A DNA stretch of 64,000 bases from Actinomycetospora endophytica (GTDB lineage Bacteria; Actinomycetota; Actinomycetes; Mycobacteriales; Pseudonocardiaceae), in the NCBI RefSeq assembly GCF_021026375.1, contig NZ_JAJNDB010000003.1:496001-560000 (forward strand). Direction: 5' to 3'. The notes beneath the pieces were generated by a model. The model did not search any database, was not told the origin of the DNA, and saw only the letters and a program-made list of their open reading frames with translations. How positions within the stretch are numbered: position 1 is the first letter of the stretch; each line of letters opens with the position of its first letter. Made by a program: the position numbers and the translations under genes. Below, piece by piece: positions 8,274 to 17,372 of this stretch.

Positions 8274-9038
8274 ATGAGCACAGTCCTGGTCGCCGTACGC
8301 CGAGCGGTGACCCTGATCGACGAACTGGCGGATCTGGACGATCCCGCCGGATTCGCCGATCTCGCCCTGCCCGGGCTGGCCTCGCTGATCGGCGCCGACG
8401 TGTCGACCTACAACGAGATCGGGCCCGGCGGGGTCGACTACGCCGACCACCCGGCCGGTTCCCTCCCTCCCGGCACCCGCACGGTGTTCGCGGCGCACGT
8501 CGACGACCATCCGCTGGTCGCCCACTACCGGGCCACCGGCGACGGCCGGGCGTTGCGGATCGGCGACTTCCTCACGCGCCGCGAGTTCCACCGCCGCGCG
8601 CTGTACAACGAGTTCTTCCGCCACGTGCCCACCGAGCACCAGCTCGCGATCACGGTGGCCACTCCGGGCACGAGGCTGCTGGGGATCGCGCTGAGCCGCG
8701 GCCGGCACGAGTTCAGCGACACCGAGCGGGATCTGCTCACGCTGCTGCGTGCACCCCTGGCCGCCGGCCTCGCCCGCGCCCGGGCCCGCCACGACGCCCG
8801 GGGGCTGCTGGCCACCACCGCGGACGCGACCCTCGCCGAGCTCACCGACCGGGAGATCGAGGTCCTGCACCTCGTCGCGCTCGGGCGCACCAACGTGGCC
8901 ATCGCCCACGCGCTGGACCGCAGCCCCCGGACCGTCGCCAAGCACCTCGAGCGCATCTACCGCAAGCTCGGCGTCCACAACCGGGCCGCCGCCGTCGCGG
9001 GCCCGGCCGCCGGCGGCGTCCCGGAACCCGTCCCCTGA
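8274..9038 (+). CDS. LuxR-family transcriptional regulator with GAF-like sensor region
   Basis: A 254-residue regulator. The N-terminal ~170 residues look like a small-molecule-sensing GAF-like domain. The C-terminal part (about 185-240) is a LuxR-type helix-turn-helix beginning LTDREIEVLHLVALG and ending with a recognition helix around RTVAKHLERIYRKLG. No phosphoacceptor receiver domain is present. GGGAGGG just before the ATG is a good ribosome site. It is divergent from the DUF1059 gene (127 bp) and 81 bp upstream of the small monooxygenase-fold gene, so one or both are the likely targets. Confidence 0.85.
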   Translation: MSTVLVAVRRAVTLIDELADLDDPAGFADLALPGLASLIGADVSTYNEIGPGGVDYADHPAGSLPPGTRTVFAAHVDDHPLVAHYRATGDGRALRIGDFLTRREFHRRALYNEFFRHVPTEHQLAITVATPGTRLLGIALSRGRHEFSDTERDLLTLLRAPLAAGLARARARHDARGLLATTADATLAELTDREIEVLHLVALGRTNVAIAHALDRSPRTVAKHLERIYRKLGVHNRAAAVAGPAAGGVPEPVP

Positions 9039-9119
9039 TCAGCGGCCACGGGTAGGAATGACACCGGACCGGAGTTCACGACGACCGCTCCGGACACCTC
9101 ACCGACGAGGAGACCTCCC

Positions 9120-9446
9120 GTGATCTTCATCGTGATCAGCATCGATGTCCGCCCGGACCGGCGCGCCCAGTTCGTGGAGGGCATCACGCGGTACTGCGCG
9201 CAGGTCCGCGCCGAACCGGGCAGCCGGCACTTCACCTGCTACGAGAGCGTGGAGGGCGGCAACGAGTTCGTGGTCGTCGCGAACTACGTCGACGACGCGG
9301 CCGGTCAGGCCCACGTCTCCTCGGAGCACGCCCAGTGGTTCTTCGGCTGGCTCCCGTCGGTGGTCGCGCGCGTCCCGAAGATCGTCTATCAGGACATCGG
9401 CGACACCGAGTGGACGGAGATGGGCGAGGTCGCCGCGCACATGTGA
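9120..9446 (+). CDS. Antibiotic biosynthesis monooxygenase (ABM) domain protein
   Basis: A 108-residue dimeric alpha-beta-barrel protein of the ABM/putative quinol monooxygenase type. It has the VISIDVRPDRRAQF opening strand and helix, and the typical EPGSRHFTCYES segment. The start is GTG 9120, preceded by GAGGAGA. Such proteins oxidise quinols or other aromatics without cofactor, or simply bind them; the substrate is unknown. Its 3' end overlaps the convergent cydDC gene by 58 nt. Confidence 0.82.
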   Translation: MIFIVISIDVRPDRRAQFVEGITRYCAQVRAEPGSRHFTCYESVEGGNEFVVVANYVDDAAGQAHVSSEHAQWFFGWLPSVVARVPKIVYQDIGDTEWTEMGEVAAHM

Positions 9447-12400
9447 GCCATCCGGATCTCCCGGAACCCGGCCAGCTCCCCGGGCCGGTGCGTGGCCACG
9501 AGCATGGTCCGGCCCCGGGAGAGCTCGACCAGGTCGGCGCACAGCGCTTCGGCGCTCGCGGCGTCGAGGTGCGCGGTCGGCTCGTCGAGCACCAGCACGG
9601 GGTGGTCGGCGAGCAGGGCGCGGGCGATCCCGAGGCGCTGCTGCTCGCCGCCGGACACCCCCGGTCCGGTTCCGCCGAGCCGGGTGTCGAGACCGTCGGG
9701 CAGGCCCTGCGACCAGGAGCGCAGGCCGGCCCGCCGCAGCGCGTGCGCCAGCTGCGCCTCGGTGGCGTCCGGGCGGGCCACGAGCAGGTTCGCGCGCAGG
9801 GTCCCGTCGAACAGGTGCGCGCCGGGACCGCACCACGCGATCCGGCTCCGGACGTCGTCGGCGAGGAACTCCCGGGCGTCGGTCCCGTCGACGAGGAGCG
9901 CGCCGCCGCCGATGTCGAGGGTGCGCATGACGGCCGCGATCAGCGTGCTCTTCCCCGACCCGGAGGGGCCGCTGACGGCCAGGTGCCCGCCGGGGCGCAG
10001 GTCGAGGTCCAGGTGGGCGACCGCGTCCCGGTCGGTGCCCGGCCAGCGGACCGAGAGCGCGTGCGCGGCCAGCCGCTCCCCCGCCGGCGCGGGGCGCGGG
10101 GCGGCCGGCTCGGCCACGGTCGGCGGAGCGCTCTCCAGGGAGGCGAGCCGCCGCGCGGCCTGCCGGCCCGCGGCGAGCCGTTCCGCGGCGTCCGGCAGCC
10201 CGGCGACGACCTCGGCCAGCGCGAGCGGGGTCAGGACCAGTACCGCGAGCGCGGGCCCGGGCAGGTCACCGGCGCGCAGGGCGACGATCCCCACGACGCC
10301 GCAGCCCACCGTGCTCGCGCCGATCGCGAGGGTGCCGAGTGCACCGCCGAGCCCGGTGCCGGCGGCCGCGCGGCGGGTCAGCGCGGCGAGCCGGTCGTCG
10401 AGCGCGGTGATCCGGGCCCGGCGCCGCTGCGCGGCGCCGAAGGCCGTCAGGTCGGGACCGGCGACCAGCAGCTCGACGACGGCGGCGCTCACGGCCCCGC
10501 GGGCGGCCGCGGTGCGGCCCGCCGCCGCCCGGACCGCGCCCAGCGTCACGGCGGGCGCGACCACTCCGGCGACGACGAGGCCGAGCAGCAGCACCACGCC
10601 GGCGGCGGGGAGGACCAGCCCCAGCGCCAGGGACGCGGCGGCGCCCACGACGACCGCGCAGGCACCCGGGACGAGCGAGCGGACGAGGACGTCCTGCTGG
10701 GCGTCGACGTCGCCGACGAGCCGGGCCAGCAGGTCGCCCCGGCGCAGCCGGCCGGTGGCCGCCGGGCCCAGGCGGACCAGCGCGTCCCAGACCCGGACGC
10801 GCAGGTCGGCCAGTGTCCGTAGGGCCACGTCGTGGGAGGCGAGCCGCTCGAGGTACCGGAATCCGCCCTTGGCCAGCCCGAACGCCCGCACCGCGACGAT
10901 CGCCACCATGAGGGTCAGCACCGGCGGGTGCAGGGCCGCCGCGGAGATCAGCCAGGCGGCGGTGGCCGTGAGGGCGACCGCGCAGCCCAGGGCCAGGCTG
11001 CCGGCCAGGACCGCGCCGGCGAGCCGGGCGCGGTGGGGCCGCGCCGTCGCGAGCAGCCAGCGGAGGGGACCGTCGGCTCCGGCCGGGGCGGGTCCCGCGG
11101 TGACACCGCTCGAGGGTTCCGACGGCGGCTCGGCGCGGCTCTCCGGCTCCGGGCGGGACGGCGGGGTGGGCCGATCGTGGACGGGGCCGGGCAGCGCGAC
11201 GACCCGGTCGCAGCGACCGAGCACCGCGCTCCGGTGGCTGACCACCACGGCGCTGCGACCGGCCAGGGCGGCGGGGAGCGCGTCGAGGATCGCCGCCTCG
11301 GTGTCGGCGTCGACGCCCTCGGTGGGCTCGTCGAGCAGCAGGAGCGGTCGATCGGCGAGCAGCGCGCGGGCGAGCGCGACCCGGCGCTGCTGGCCGGTGG
11401 AGAGTGCCCGGCCGAGCTCGCCGACGTCGGTGCCCAGGTCCAGGTCGAGCCGGGCGGTGTGCGCCGCGACGGCGACGGCGGCGTTCGTCGCCCCCGGAGC
11501 CGCGAGCCGCACGTTGTCGGCGATCGTGCCGCCGACCAGGACCGGCCGTTGCGGGACCCAGGCGACCCGGGCCCACCAGGCCGCCCGGTCGATCCCGGTG
11601 AGGTCGACGTCGCCCACGAGCACCCGACCGCGGTCGGGCGGACGCCACCCGAGGAGGACGTCGACGAGCGTCGACTTCCCGGCCCCGCTCGGGCCCGCGA
11701 TGCCGAGGATCTCCCCCGGCGCGAGGTCGAGCGAGAGGTCGTCGAGGACCGGGCCCGCCCGCCCCTCCACCCCGACCCCGTCCAGGCGCAGCGTCGTCGT
11801 CGACGGATCCGGGGCCGGCCGCCCGCCGCTCGGCGCCGGCGCGACGGCGAGGACCCGAGCCACGTCGTCGGCGGCGGCGAGGCCCTCGGCACTGTCGTGG
11901 TGGCGGGCGCCGATCCGGCGCAGCGGCAGGTAGACCTCCGGCGCCAGGACGATCACGAGGATGCCGGTGGCGAGATCGAGCCGGCCCTCGACGAGGCGGA
12001 GGCCGACCGAGACGGCGACCAGGGCGACCGAGAGCGTGGCCAGCACCTCGAGGACCACCGACGAGAGGAACGCCGTCCGCAGGGTGCGCAGGGTCAGCCG
12101 GCGGTAGCGGTCCGCGACGCGCGCGATCTCGCCGCGCTGCCGCCGCGCCCGCCCGAAGGCGGTGAGCACGTCCAGCCCGGCGACGAGGTCGAGGAAGTGG
12201 TGCCCGAGCGCGGCGAGCGTGCGCCACTGCCGGCCCACGGCGTCCCGGGTGTGGAGGCCGATGAGGATCATGAAGACCGGGAGCAGGGGCACCGTCACCG
12301 CGATGAGCAGGGCGGACACCGGGTCGGCGGTCAGGATGCGGATCGCCACCGCGACGGGCACGACGACCGCGACGATCAGGTCGGGCAGGTAGCGCCGGAC

Positions 12401-12793
12401 GTAGGTGTCGAGACCGTCGACGCCCCGGCCGACCAGCGTGACGAGCTCACCGCCCGGTGGCAGTCCCGGGTGTCGCGGTCCCACGGCAAGGACGTGGCCG
12501 AGCAGCCGGGTCCGCAGGCTGCGGGTGACGGCGGCCGAGGCCCGGTGGGCGGAGACCTCGCCCAGCCACCCGAGCAGGGCGCGCGCGGCGACGACGACCC
12601 CGAGCGCCACCAGCAGCCCGGCGAGGTCGTGGAGCCCCTCGCCGCCGAGGAAGGCGCGGGTCACGAGGTCGGCGAGCAGCCCCGCCTGCACGATGATCAG
12701 CCCGGCGGTGAGCACGCCGGCCAGCGCGGTCAGCCCGATGTCGAGGCGGGCCGCGGTCACGTAGGGCAGGGCCCGCCGGTCGAGGACGGTCAC
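9389..12793 (-). CDS. cydDC: CydDC, fused thiol-reductant ABC exporter
   Basis: A 1134-residue heterodimer-in-one-chain ABC exporter needed for cytochrome bd assembly; in characterised bacteria CydDC exports glutathione or cysteine. The N-half is CydD: six TMs, Walker A GPSGAGKST, a signature reading LSTGQ, and Walker B LLLLDEPT. A Pro/Glu-rich linker leads to the CydC half: six TMs, Walker A GPSGSGKST, signature VSGGE, and Walker B VLVLDEPT. The fused form is known in other actinobacteria. GTG 12793 overlaps the ndh stop as GTGA. The last ~20 residues are encoded over the 3' end of the convergent ABM gene. Confidence 0.95.
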   Translation of the reverse strand: MTVLDRRALPYVTAARLDIGLTALAGVLTAGLIIVQAGLLADLVTRAFLGGEGLHDLAGLLVALGVVVAARALLGWLGEVSAHRASAAVTRSLRTRLLGHVLAVGPRHPGLPPGGELVTLVGRGVDGLDTYVRRYLPDLIVAVVVPVAVAIRILTADPVSALLIAVTVPLLPVFMILIGLHTRDAVGRQWRTLAALGHHFLDLVAGLDVLTAFGRARRQRGEIARVADRYRRLTLRTLRTAFLSSVVLEVLATLSVALVAVSVGLRLVEGRLDLATGILVIVLAPEVYLPLRRIGARHHDSAEGLAAADDVARVLAVAPAPSGGRPAPDPSTTTLRLDGVGVEGRAGPVLDDLSLDLAPGEILGIAGPSGAGKSTLVDVLLGWRPPDRGRVLVGDVDLTGIDRAAWWARVAWVPQRPVLVGGTIADNVRLAAPGATNAAVAVAAHTARLDLDLGTDVGELGRALSTGQQRRVALARALLADRPLLLLDEPTEGVDADTEAAILDALPAALAGRSAVVVSHRSAVLGRCDRVVALPGPVHDRPTPPSRPEPESRAEPPSEPSSGVTAGPAPAGADGPLRWLLATARPHRARLAGAVLAGSLALGCAVALTATAAWLISAAALHPPVLTLMVAIVAVRAFGLAKGGFRYLERLASHDVALRTLADLRVRVWDALVRLGPAATGRLRRGDLLARLVGDVDAQQDVLVRSLVPGACAVVVGAAASLALGLVLPAAGVVLLLGLVVAGVVAPAVTLGAVRAAAGRTAAARGAVSAAVVELLVAGPDLTAFGAAQRRRARITALDDRLAALTRRAAAGTGLGGALGTLAIGASTVGCGVVGIVALRAGDLPGPALAVLVLTPLALAEVVAGLPDAAERLAAGRQAARRLASLESAPPTVAEPAAPRPAPAGERLAAHALSVRWPGTDRDAVAHLDLDLRPGGHLAVSGPSGSGKSTLIAAVMRTLDIGGGALLVDGTDAREFLADDVRSRIAWCGPGAHLFDGTLRANLLVARPDATEAQLAHALRRAGLRSWSQGLPDGLDTRLGGTGPGVSGGEQQRLGIARALLADHPVLVLDEPTAHLDAASAEALCADLVELSRGRTMLVATHRPGELAGFREIRMAHMCAATSPISVHSVSPMS

Positions 12794-14154
12794 CGGGGGA
12801 CGGCGGGCCCTCGGGAGGGGACGTCGCCGGGCGGATCGACCAGGGCCGGGGTGGCGCCCTCGCGGCCGTGGTCGATCCCGCCGGGGGCGAACGCCCGCTC
12901 CCGCCGGATGTCGCGGGCGAACGTGGTCGCCCAGCTCAGGACGGCGCCGAGCCGGTTGCGGTAGCCGGTCAGGAACGCGATGTGCACGAACAGCCAGGCC
13001 AGCCACCCGGGCACGCCGGTGAGGTGGACCCGCCCGGCGGAGACGACCGCGCGGCCCCGCGAGATGTAGGCCGCCGAGCCGAGGTCGTGGTACCGGAACG
13101 GCCGGCCCCGGCCCGCGTGCCCGATCCGGCGCCCGGTGTAGAAGCCCGCCTGCATCGCGACCTCGGCCACCCCCGGGAGCCCGTCGACGCTCATGGCGTC
13201 CCCGATCACCGCGATCTCGGGGTGGCCGGGGACCGTCAGGTACGGACCGACCCGGATCCGCCCGGCCCGGTCCCGCTCGGCTCCGGTGGCCGCGGCGAGC
13301 GCGGTGATCACCGGGGGTGCCTCGACGCCGGCGGTCCAGAGGACGGTGCCGGCGGAGTGGCGGGTCGAGGTGCCGTCGGCGTCCCGGACGACGAGCCCGT
13401 CGGCGTCGACGAGGGTCACGACCGACCCCATCTCGACCTCCACGCCCAGCTCGTCGAGCGCCTGGCTCGCGTTGCGCGACAGGGTCGGCCCGAACGACGC
13501 CAGCGGCATCCGGCCACCGTCGAACAGCAGGACCCGCGCCTCCTCCGGGTCGATGCTGCGGAACTCGTGACGCAGGGTGCGGGTGGCGAGCTCGCGGATC
13601 TGGCCCGCGAGCTCGACCCCGGTGGGTCCTGCCCCCACCAGGGCGAACGTCAGCCAGCGGCGCCTCTCGGTGGGCTCCGTCGTCGTCTCCGCCATCTCGA
13701 ACGCGCCGAACACCCGCCGTCGGATGGCGAGCGCGTCGCCGATCGTCTTCATGCCGGGCGCCCACCGGGCGAACTCGTCGTGCCCGAAGTAGGACTGCCG
13801 CACCCCGACCGCCACCACGAGCTCGTCGTAGTCGATCTCGACGTGGGTCCCGCCGGGCCGGACCGCCACCACGCACCGGGCGGCGGGGTCGACGTCGACG
13901 ACCTCGGCGAGCTCGCACCGGACGTTCCGTTGGTGGGCGAACAGCCGGCGCAGCGGGATCGCGATCTGTCCCTCGGAGAGCATCCCGGTGGCCAGCTGGT
14001 AGAGCAGCGGCTGGAACAGGTGGTGCTGGGCCCGGTCGACGAGGGTGACGTCGACGGGGGCCCGGCGCAGCGCCCGCGCCGCGAAGAGCCCGGCGAATCC
14101 GCCGCCCACGACGACCACGTGGCGCCTCCCCGAGGGCGCCTCGGCGGTGGTCAC
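12790..14154 (-). CDS. ndh: Type II NADH:quinone oxidoreductase (NDH-2)
   Basis: A 454-residue single-subunit flavoprotein that passes electrons from NADH to quinone without proton pumping. It has an N-terminal FAD-binding VVVGGGFAGLFAA motif, an NAD-binding VGAGPTGVELAG motif near residue 180, the FQPLLYQLATG segment typical of NDH-2, and a C-terminal membrane-association helix region with WLAWLFVHIAFLTGYRNR. The GTG start overlaps the upstream G6PDH-like stop as GTGA, and its own stop overlaps cydDC the same way. This places NADH oxidation next to cytochrome bd biogenesis, a sensible low-oxygen chain. Confidence 0.94.
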   Translation of the reverse strand: MTTAEAPSGRRHVVVVGGGFAGLFAARALRRAPVDVTLVDRAQHHLFQPLLYQLATGMLSEGQIAIPLRRLFAHQRNVRCELAEVVDVDPAARCVVAVRPGGTHVEIDYDELVVAVGVRQSYFGHDEFARWAPGMKTIGDALAIRRRVFGAFEMAETTTEPTERRRWLTFALVGAGPTGVELAGQIRELATRTLRHEFRSIDPEEARVLLFDGGRMPLASFGPTLSRNASQALDELGVEVEMGSVVTLVDADGLVVRDADGTSTRHSAGTVLWTAGVEAPPVITALAAATGAERDRAGRIRVGPYLTVPGHPEIAVIGDAMSVDGLPGVAEVAMQAGFYTGRRIGHAGRGRPFRYHDLGSAAYISRGRAVVSAGRVHLTGVPGWLAWLFVHIAFLTGYRNRLGAVLSWATTFARDIRRERAFAPGGIDHGREGATPALVDPPGDVPSRGPAVPR

Positions 14155-15533
14155 CGGGGACCGGCCGGGTCGTGCCAGCCCTCGCCGTCGGGCAGCAGCC
14201 CCTCGGCCTCCTTCGGCCCCCACGTGCCGACCCCGTAGGGGTGGACCTCGACGGCGTCCCCGAGGACCGGCGCGACCACGCGCCACGCCTGTTCGACGGT
14301 GTCCTGGCGGGCGAAGAGCCACCGGTCGCCGTCGAGCGCGGCGCCGATGAGGCGGTCGTAGGGCCGCATGTCCGATCCCGGACGCGCGGCGAACGAGAGC
14401 TCCTCGTGCTCGGCCGCCCACCCGGCGCCGGGCTTCTTCCCGGCCAGCGTCAGGCCGACCTCGGTCTCCGGCCAGACGCGGAACCGCAGGGCGTTCGTCG
14501 CGGGGGTCGGCCGCAGGCCGAAGACGTCGTGCGGCGCGGGCCGGAACCGCACGAGCACCTCGGTCGCGGTCACGGGCATGCACTTGCCGGCCCGGATGAG
14601 CAGCGGTACCCCGGCCCACCGCCACGAGTCCGCGGCGAGTCGCAGCGCCACGTACGTCTCGGTGGTCGAGTGCGGCTCGACGCCCTCCACCTGGTGGTAG
14701 CCCTCGTACTGGCCGCGCACCGTCGTCGCGGGCGAGAGCGGGGCGAGCGACTCGACCACCCGCGCCTTGGCGGCCCGCCACGAGGCGAGGCCCGGGCCGT
14801 CGGGCGGGTCGGCGAGCACGGTCGCCAGCACCTGCAGCATGTGGTTCTGCACGACGTCGCGCATCGCTCCGGTCCGGTCGTAGAACCGGCCGCGGTCCGC
14901 GACGTCGAAGGCCTCGGCCATCGTGATCTGGATGCTCTGGACGTGGTCGCGGTTGAGCAGCGGCTCGAGGATCGAGTTCGCGAAGCGCGCGAAGAGCACG
15001 TTCTCGACCGGGTCGAGGCCCAGCCAGTGGTCGACCCGGTAGAGGGCCTCCTCGGGGAAGACCTCCCGCATGGTGCTGTTCAGCGACTGCGCGGTCGCCA
15101 GGTCGGTGCCGAACGGCTTCTCGACCATGATCCGCGCGCCCGTGGCCCGGCCCGCCGACGCGATCCCGCGCGCGATCCGACCGAACAGCGGCGGCGGGAC
15201 CTCGAGGTAGAACAGCGCCCGGCTCCCGTCGCCCATCTCGCGGGACATCGCCGCGTACGTCGCGTCGTCGTCGAGGTCGCCGTCGACGTAGCGCAGCAGC
15301 CCGAGCATCCGCACCGCCGCCGGACTGCGCTCGTCGATGCCGTTGAGCCGCAACGAGGCGGCCGCGTACGACCGGAACTGCTCCAGGCCCCAGCCGCTGT
15401 GCGCCACGCCCACCACCGGGACGTCGAGCACGCCGCGGTCGACCAGCCCGACCAGCGCCGGGAAGGTCTCCAGCTTCGCGAGGTCCCCGGTCGCTCCGAA
15501 GATCACCAGGGCGTCGACCCGTTCGGATGCCAT
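14151..15533 (-). CDS. Glucose-6-phosphate dehydrogenase-like protein with altered active site
   Basis: A 460-residue protein clearly of the G6PDH fold: NADP-binding GATGDLAK at the N-terminus, EKPFGTD, RVDHWLG, and the catalytic-His motif VVQNHMLQ. Two lysines that bind the substrate in the Leuconostoc enzyme appear changed. The GDLAKRK equivalent reads GDLAKLE (K21 position is Glu) and RIDHYLGK reads RVDHWLGL (K182 position is Leu). It may belong to a divergent actinobacterial subfamily whose substrate is not plain glucose 6-phosphate. The ATG at 15533 follows GGAGAGGAG. It is 26 nt downstream of the GMC gene and coupled to ndh. Confidence 0.85.
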   Translation of the reverse strand: MASERVDALVIFGATGDLAKLETFPALVGLVDRGVLDVPVVGVAHSGWGLEQFRSYAAASLRLNGIDERSPAAVRMLGLLRYVDGDLDDDATYAAMSREMGDGSRALFYLEVPPPLFGRIARGIASAGRATGARIMVEKPFGTDLATAQSLNSTMREVFPEEALYRVDHWLGLDPVENVLFARFANSILEPLLNRDHVQSIQITMAEAFDVADRGRFYDRTGAMRDVVQNHMLQVLATVLADPPDGPGLASWRAAKARVVESLAPLSPATTVRGQYEGYHQVEGVEPHSTTETYVALRLAADSWRWAGVPLLIRAGKCMPVTATEVLVRFRPAPHDVFGLRPTPATNALRFRVWPETEVGLTLAGKKPGAGWAAEHEELSFAARPGSDMRPYDRLIGAALDGDRWLFARQDTVEQAWRVVAPVLGDAVEVHPYGVGTWGPKEAEGLLPDGEGWHDPAGPR

Positions 15534-15559
15534 GTTCGTGCTCCTCTCCGCGGACCCGG

Positions 15560-17140
15560 TCAGCGAAGTCGATCGAGGATGTGGTCGCCGACGCGCATCG
15601 CGTTGGCCATCGCGGTGAGCGACGGGTTCACGGCACCGATGCTCGGGAAGAAGCTGGTGTCGACGACGTAGAGGTTGTCGAGCTCGTGCGCGCGGCAGTG
15701 CACGTCGAGCGCCGAGCTGGCGGGGTCGGTACCGAAGCGGACCGTGCCGGCCTGGTGGGCCGTGGCCCCGATCGGCATCCCCTTGTGCATGTAGATGCTG
15801 TGGTGCACCAGGTGGTCCTGGTGCATCCCGAGATCACCGAGCCTGCTCTGCAGCTGGTGGCGCAGCCGCTTCAGCGGCTCGACGTTGTTCTTCTCGTCGA
15901 GCGCGAGGTGGACCCGGCCGGCGCGGTCGAGGGTGACCCGGTTCTCCGGCTCGGGCAGGTCCTCGGCGCAGAGCCAGAAGTCGACCGCGTGGTGGGCGAG
16001 CTCCTCGAACGGCATCTCGGGGCTGATCACCCCGGCCCAGTGCGGTGCGTTCGCGCGGATCTGTTCGGCGTCGGACTTCCCCAGCATCTGGATCCCGCCG
16101 AGCGGGTGGTCCCAGTCCTCCGAGCCGAGGTACCAGTCGTGGAGCGCCAGCGTCTTCTGGAAGCGCGTGGGGTTGGGCTCCCGCGACACGGCCATCACGG
16201 CGACGTTGTTGTGGCGCATGTAGTGCCGCCCGACCGTGTCCGACCCGTTGGCCAGCCCGTTGGGGTGGCGGTCGTCGGCCGAGCGCAGCAGCAGCAGCGC
16301 CGAGTTCACCGCGCCGGCGGAGACGACGACGATGTCCGCGCCGAACTCGACGCGTCCGCCGTCGGCGAGTTCCGCGACGACCCCGGCGACGCTGTGCCCC
16401 GTCGGGTCGGTGACGAGCCGGTCCACCCGCGCGCCGGTGATCATCTCGACGGTGTCGTGGCGCAGCGCCGGATCCACGGCGATGACCTGGGCGTCGGACT
16501 TCGCGTTCACCAGGCAGGGGAAGCCGTCGACCCGGTCGCACCGGATGCACGCGCTGCCGTGCGCCGCCCCGCCGTGCGCGTCCGCGGTGAGGTTCACGCC
16601 GATCGGCAGGTGGAACGGGTGCAGTCCCTGCTTCTCCAGGTCGTCGGACAGCTGCTGGATGCGGGGTTCGTGGGCTACCGGCGGGCGGGCGTACTGCGCG
16701 CTCGCGTGCCCCTCCCCCGGGTCCTCGCCGTGGGCGCCGTGCACGAGGTAGAGGTGCTCGGCCTCGGTGTAGTACGGCTCGAGGTCGTCGTAGCCGATCG
16801 GCCAGGCCGGCGAGACCCCGCCGTAGTGCCGCAGGTCGGCGAAGTCCTGCGGGCGGAGCCGGAACAGCGCGGCCCCGTAGAACTTGGTGTTGCCGCCGAC
16901 GTAGTAGTTGACCTCGGGCGGGAACTCGTTGCCGTCCTTGTCGTACCAGAACTCGGGGGCGCGGTACTTGCCGCGCACGAACACCGCGGTGGAGTCCCAG
17001 TTGTCGCGTTCCCGCGGGAGGTAGTCCCCCCGCTCCAGGATGAGGACCCGTTTCCCGGACGGGGCGAGGCGGTGGGCGAGCGTCCCGCCGCCCGCTCCGC
17101 TCCCGATGACGATGACGTCGTAGTGCCTGCTCTCGACCAT
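15560..17140 (-). CDS. GMC-family FAD-dependent oxidoreductase
   Basis: A 526-residue flavoprotein of the glucose-methanol-choline family. The dinucleotide motif VIGSGAGGGTLA starts near residue 10, and the C-terminal FAD/substrate region contains a NPSLTAMANAMR segment. AGGGAGG lies at a good distance from the ATG at 17140. It is the first gene of the minus-strand operon with the G6PDH-like protein, NDH-2 and CydDC, and it is divergent from the GH15 gene. A sugar or sugar-alcohol substrate would fit the neighbours, but the sequence alone does not give it. Confidence 0.9.
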   Translation of the reverse strand: MVESRHYDVIVIGSGAGGGTLAHRLAPSGKRVLILERGDYLPRERDNWDSTAVFVRGKYRAPEFWYDKDGNEFPPEVNYYVGGNTKFYGAALFRLRPQDFADLRHYGGVSPAWPIGYDDLEPYYTEAEHLYLVHGAHGEDPGEGHASAQYARPPVAHEPRIQQLSDDLEKQGLHPFHLPIGVNLTADAHGGAAHGSACIRCDRVDGFPCLVNAKSDAQVIAVDPALRHDTVEMITGARVDRLVTDPTGHSVAGVVAELADGGRVEFGADIVVVSAGAVNSALLLLRSADDRHPNGLANGSDTVGRHYMRHNNVAVMAVSREPNPTRFQKTLALHDWYLGSEDWDHPLGGIQMLGKSDAEQIRANAPHWAGVISPEMPFEELAHHAVDFWLCAEDLPEPENRVTLDRAGRVHLALDEKNNVEPLKRLRHQLQSRLGDLGMHQDHLVHHSIYMHKGMPIGATAHQAGTVRFGTDPASSALDVHCRAHELDNLYVVDTSFFPSIGAVNPSLTAMANAMRVGDHILDRLR

Positions 17141-17372
17141 CGCGGCCTCCCTTCCGGGTCCCCGGTGGGACCGGTCCGGCTGCTCCTGGTCCGGCGACGG
17201 TCGCAGCGCGGCGGGCGGGCCGACATCACCTGCTCGGGATGACCGGGCTCCGCCGTCACCGGACGACGGCGAGGGCCCGGTCGTCTTCCGGGGGTGATGC
17301 GGCGACGCTCCGGACGCGGCCACCGTGATGCCCGAGGCGCCCGACACGTGGGCGCCACGGAGGCGACGAACC

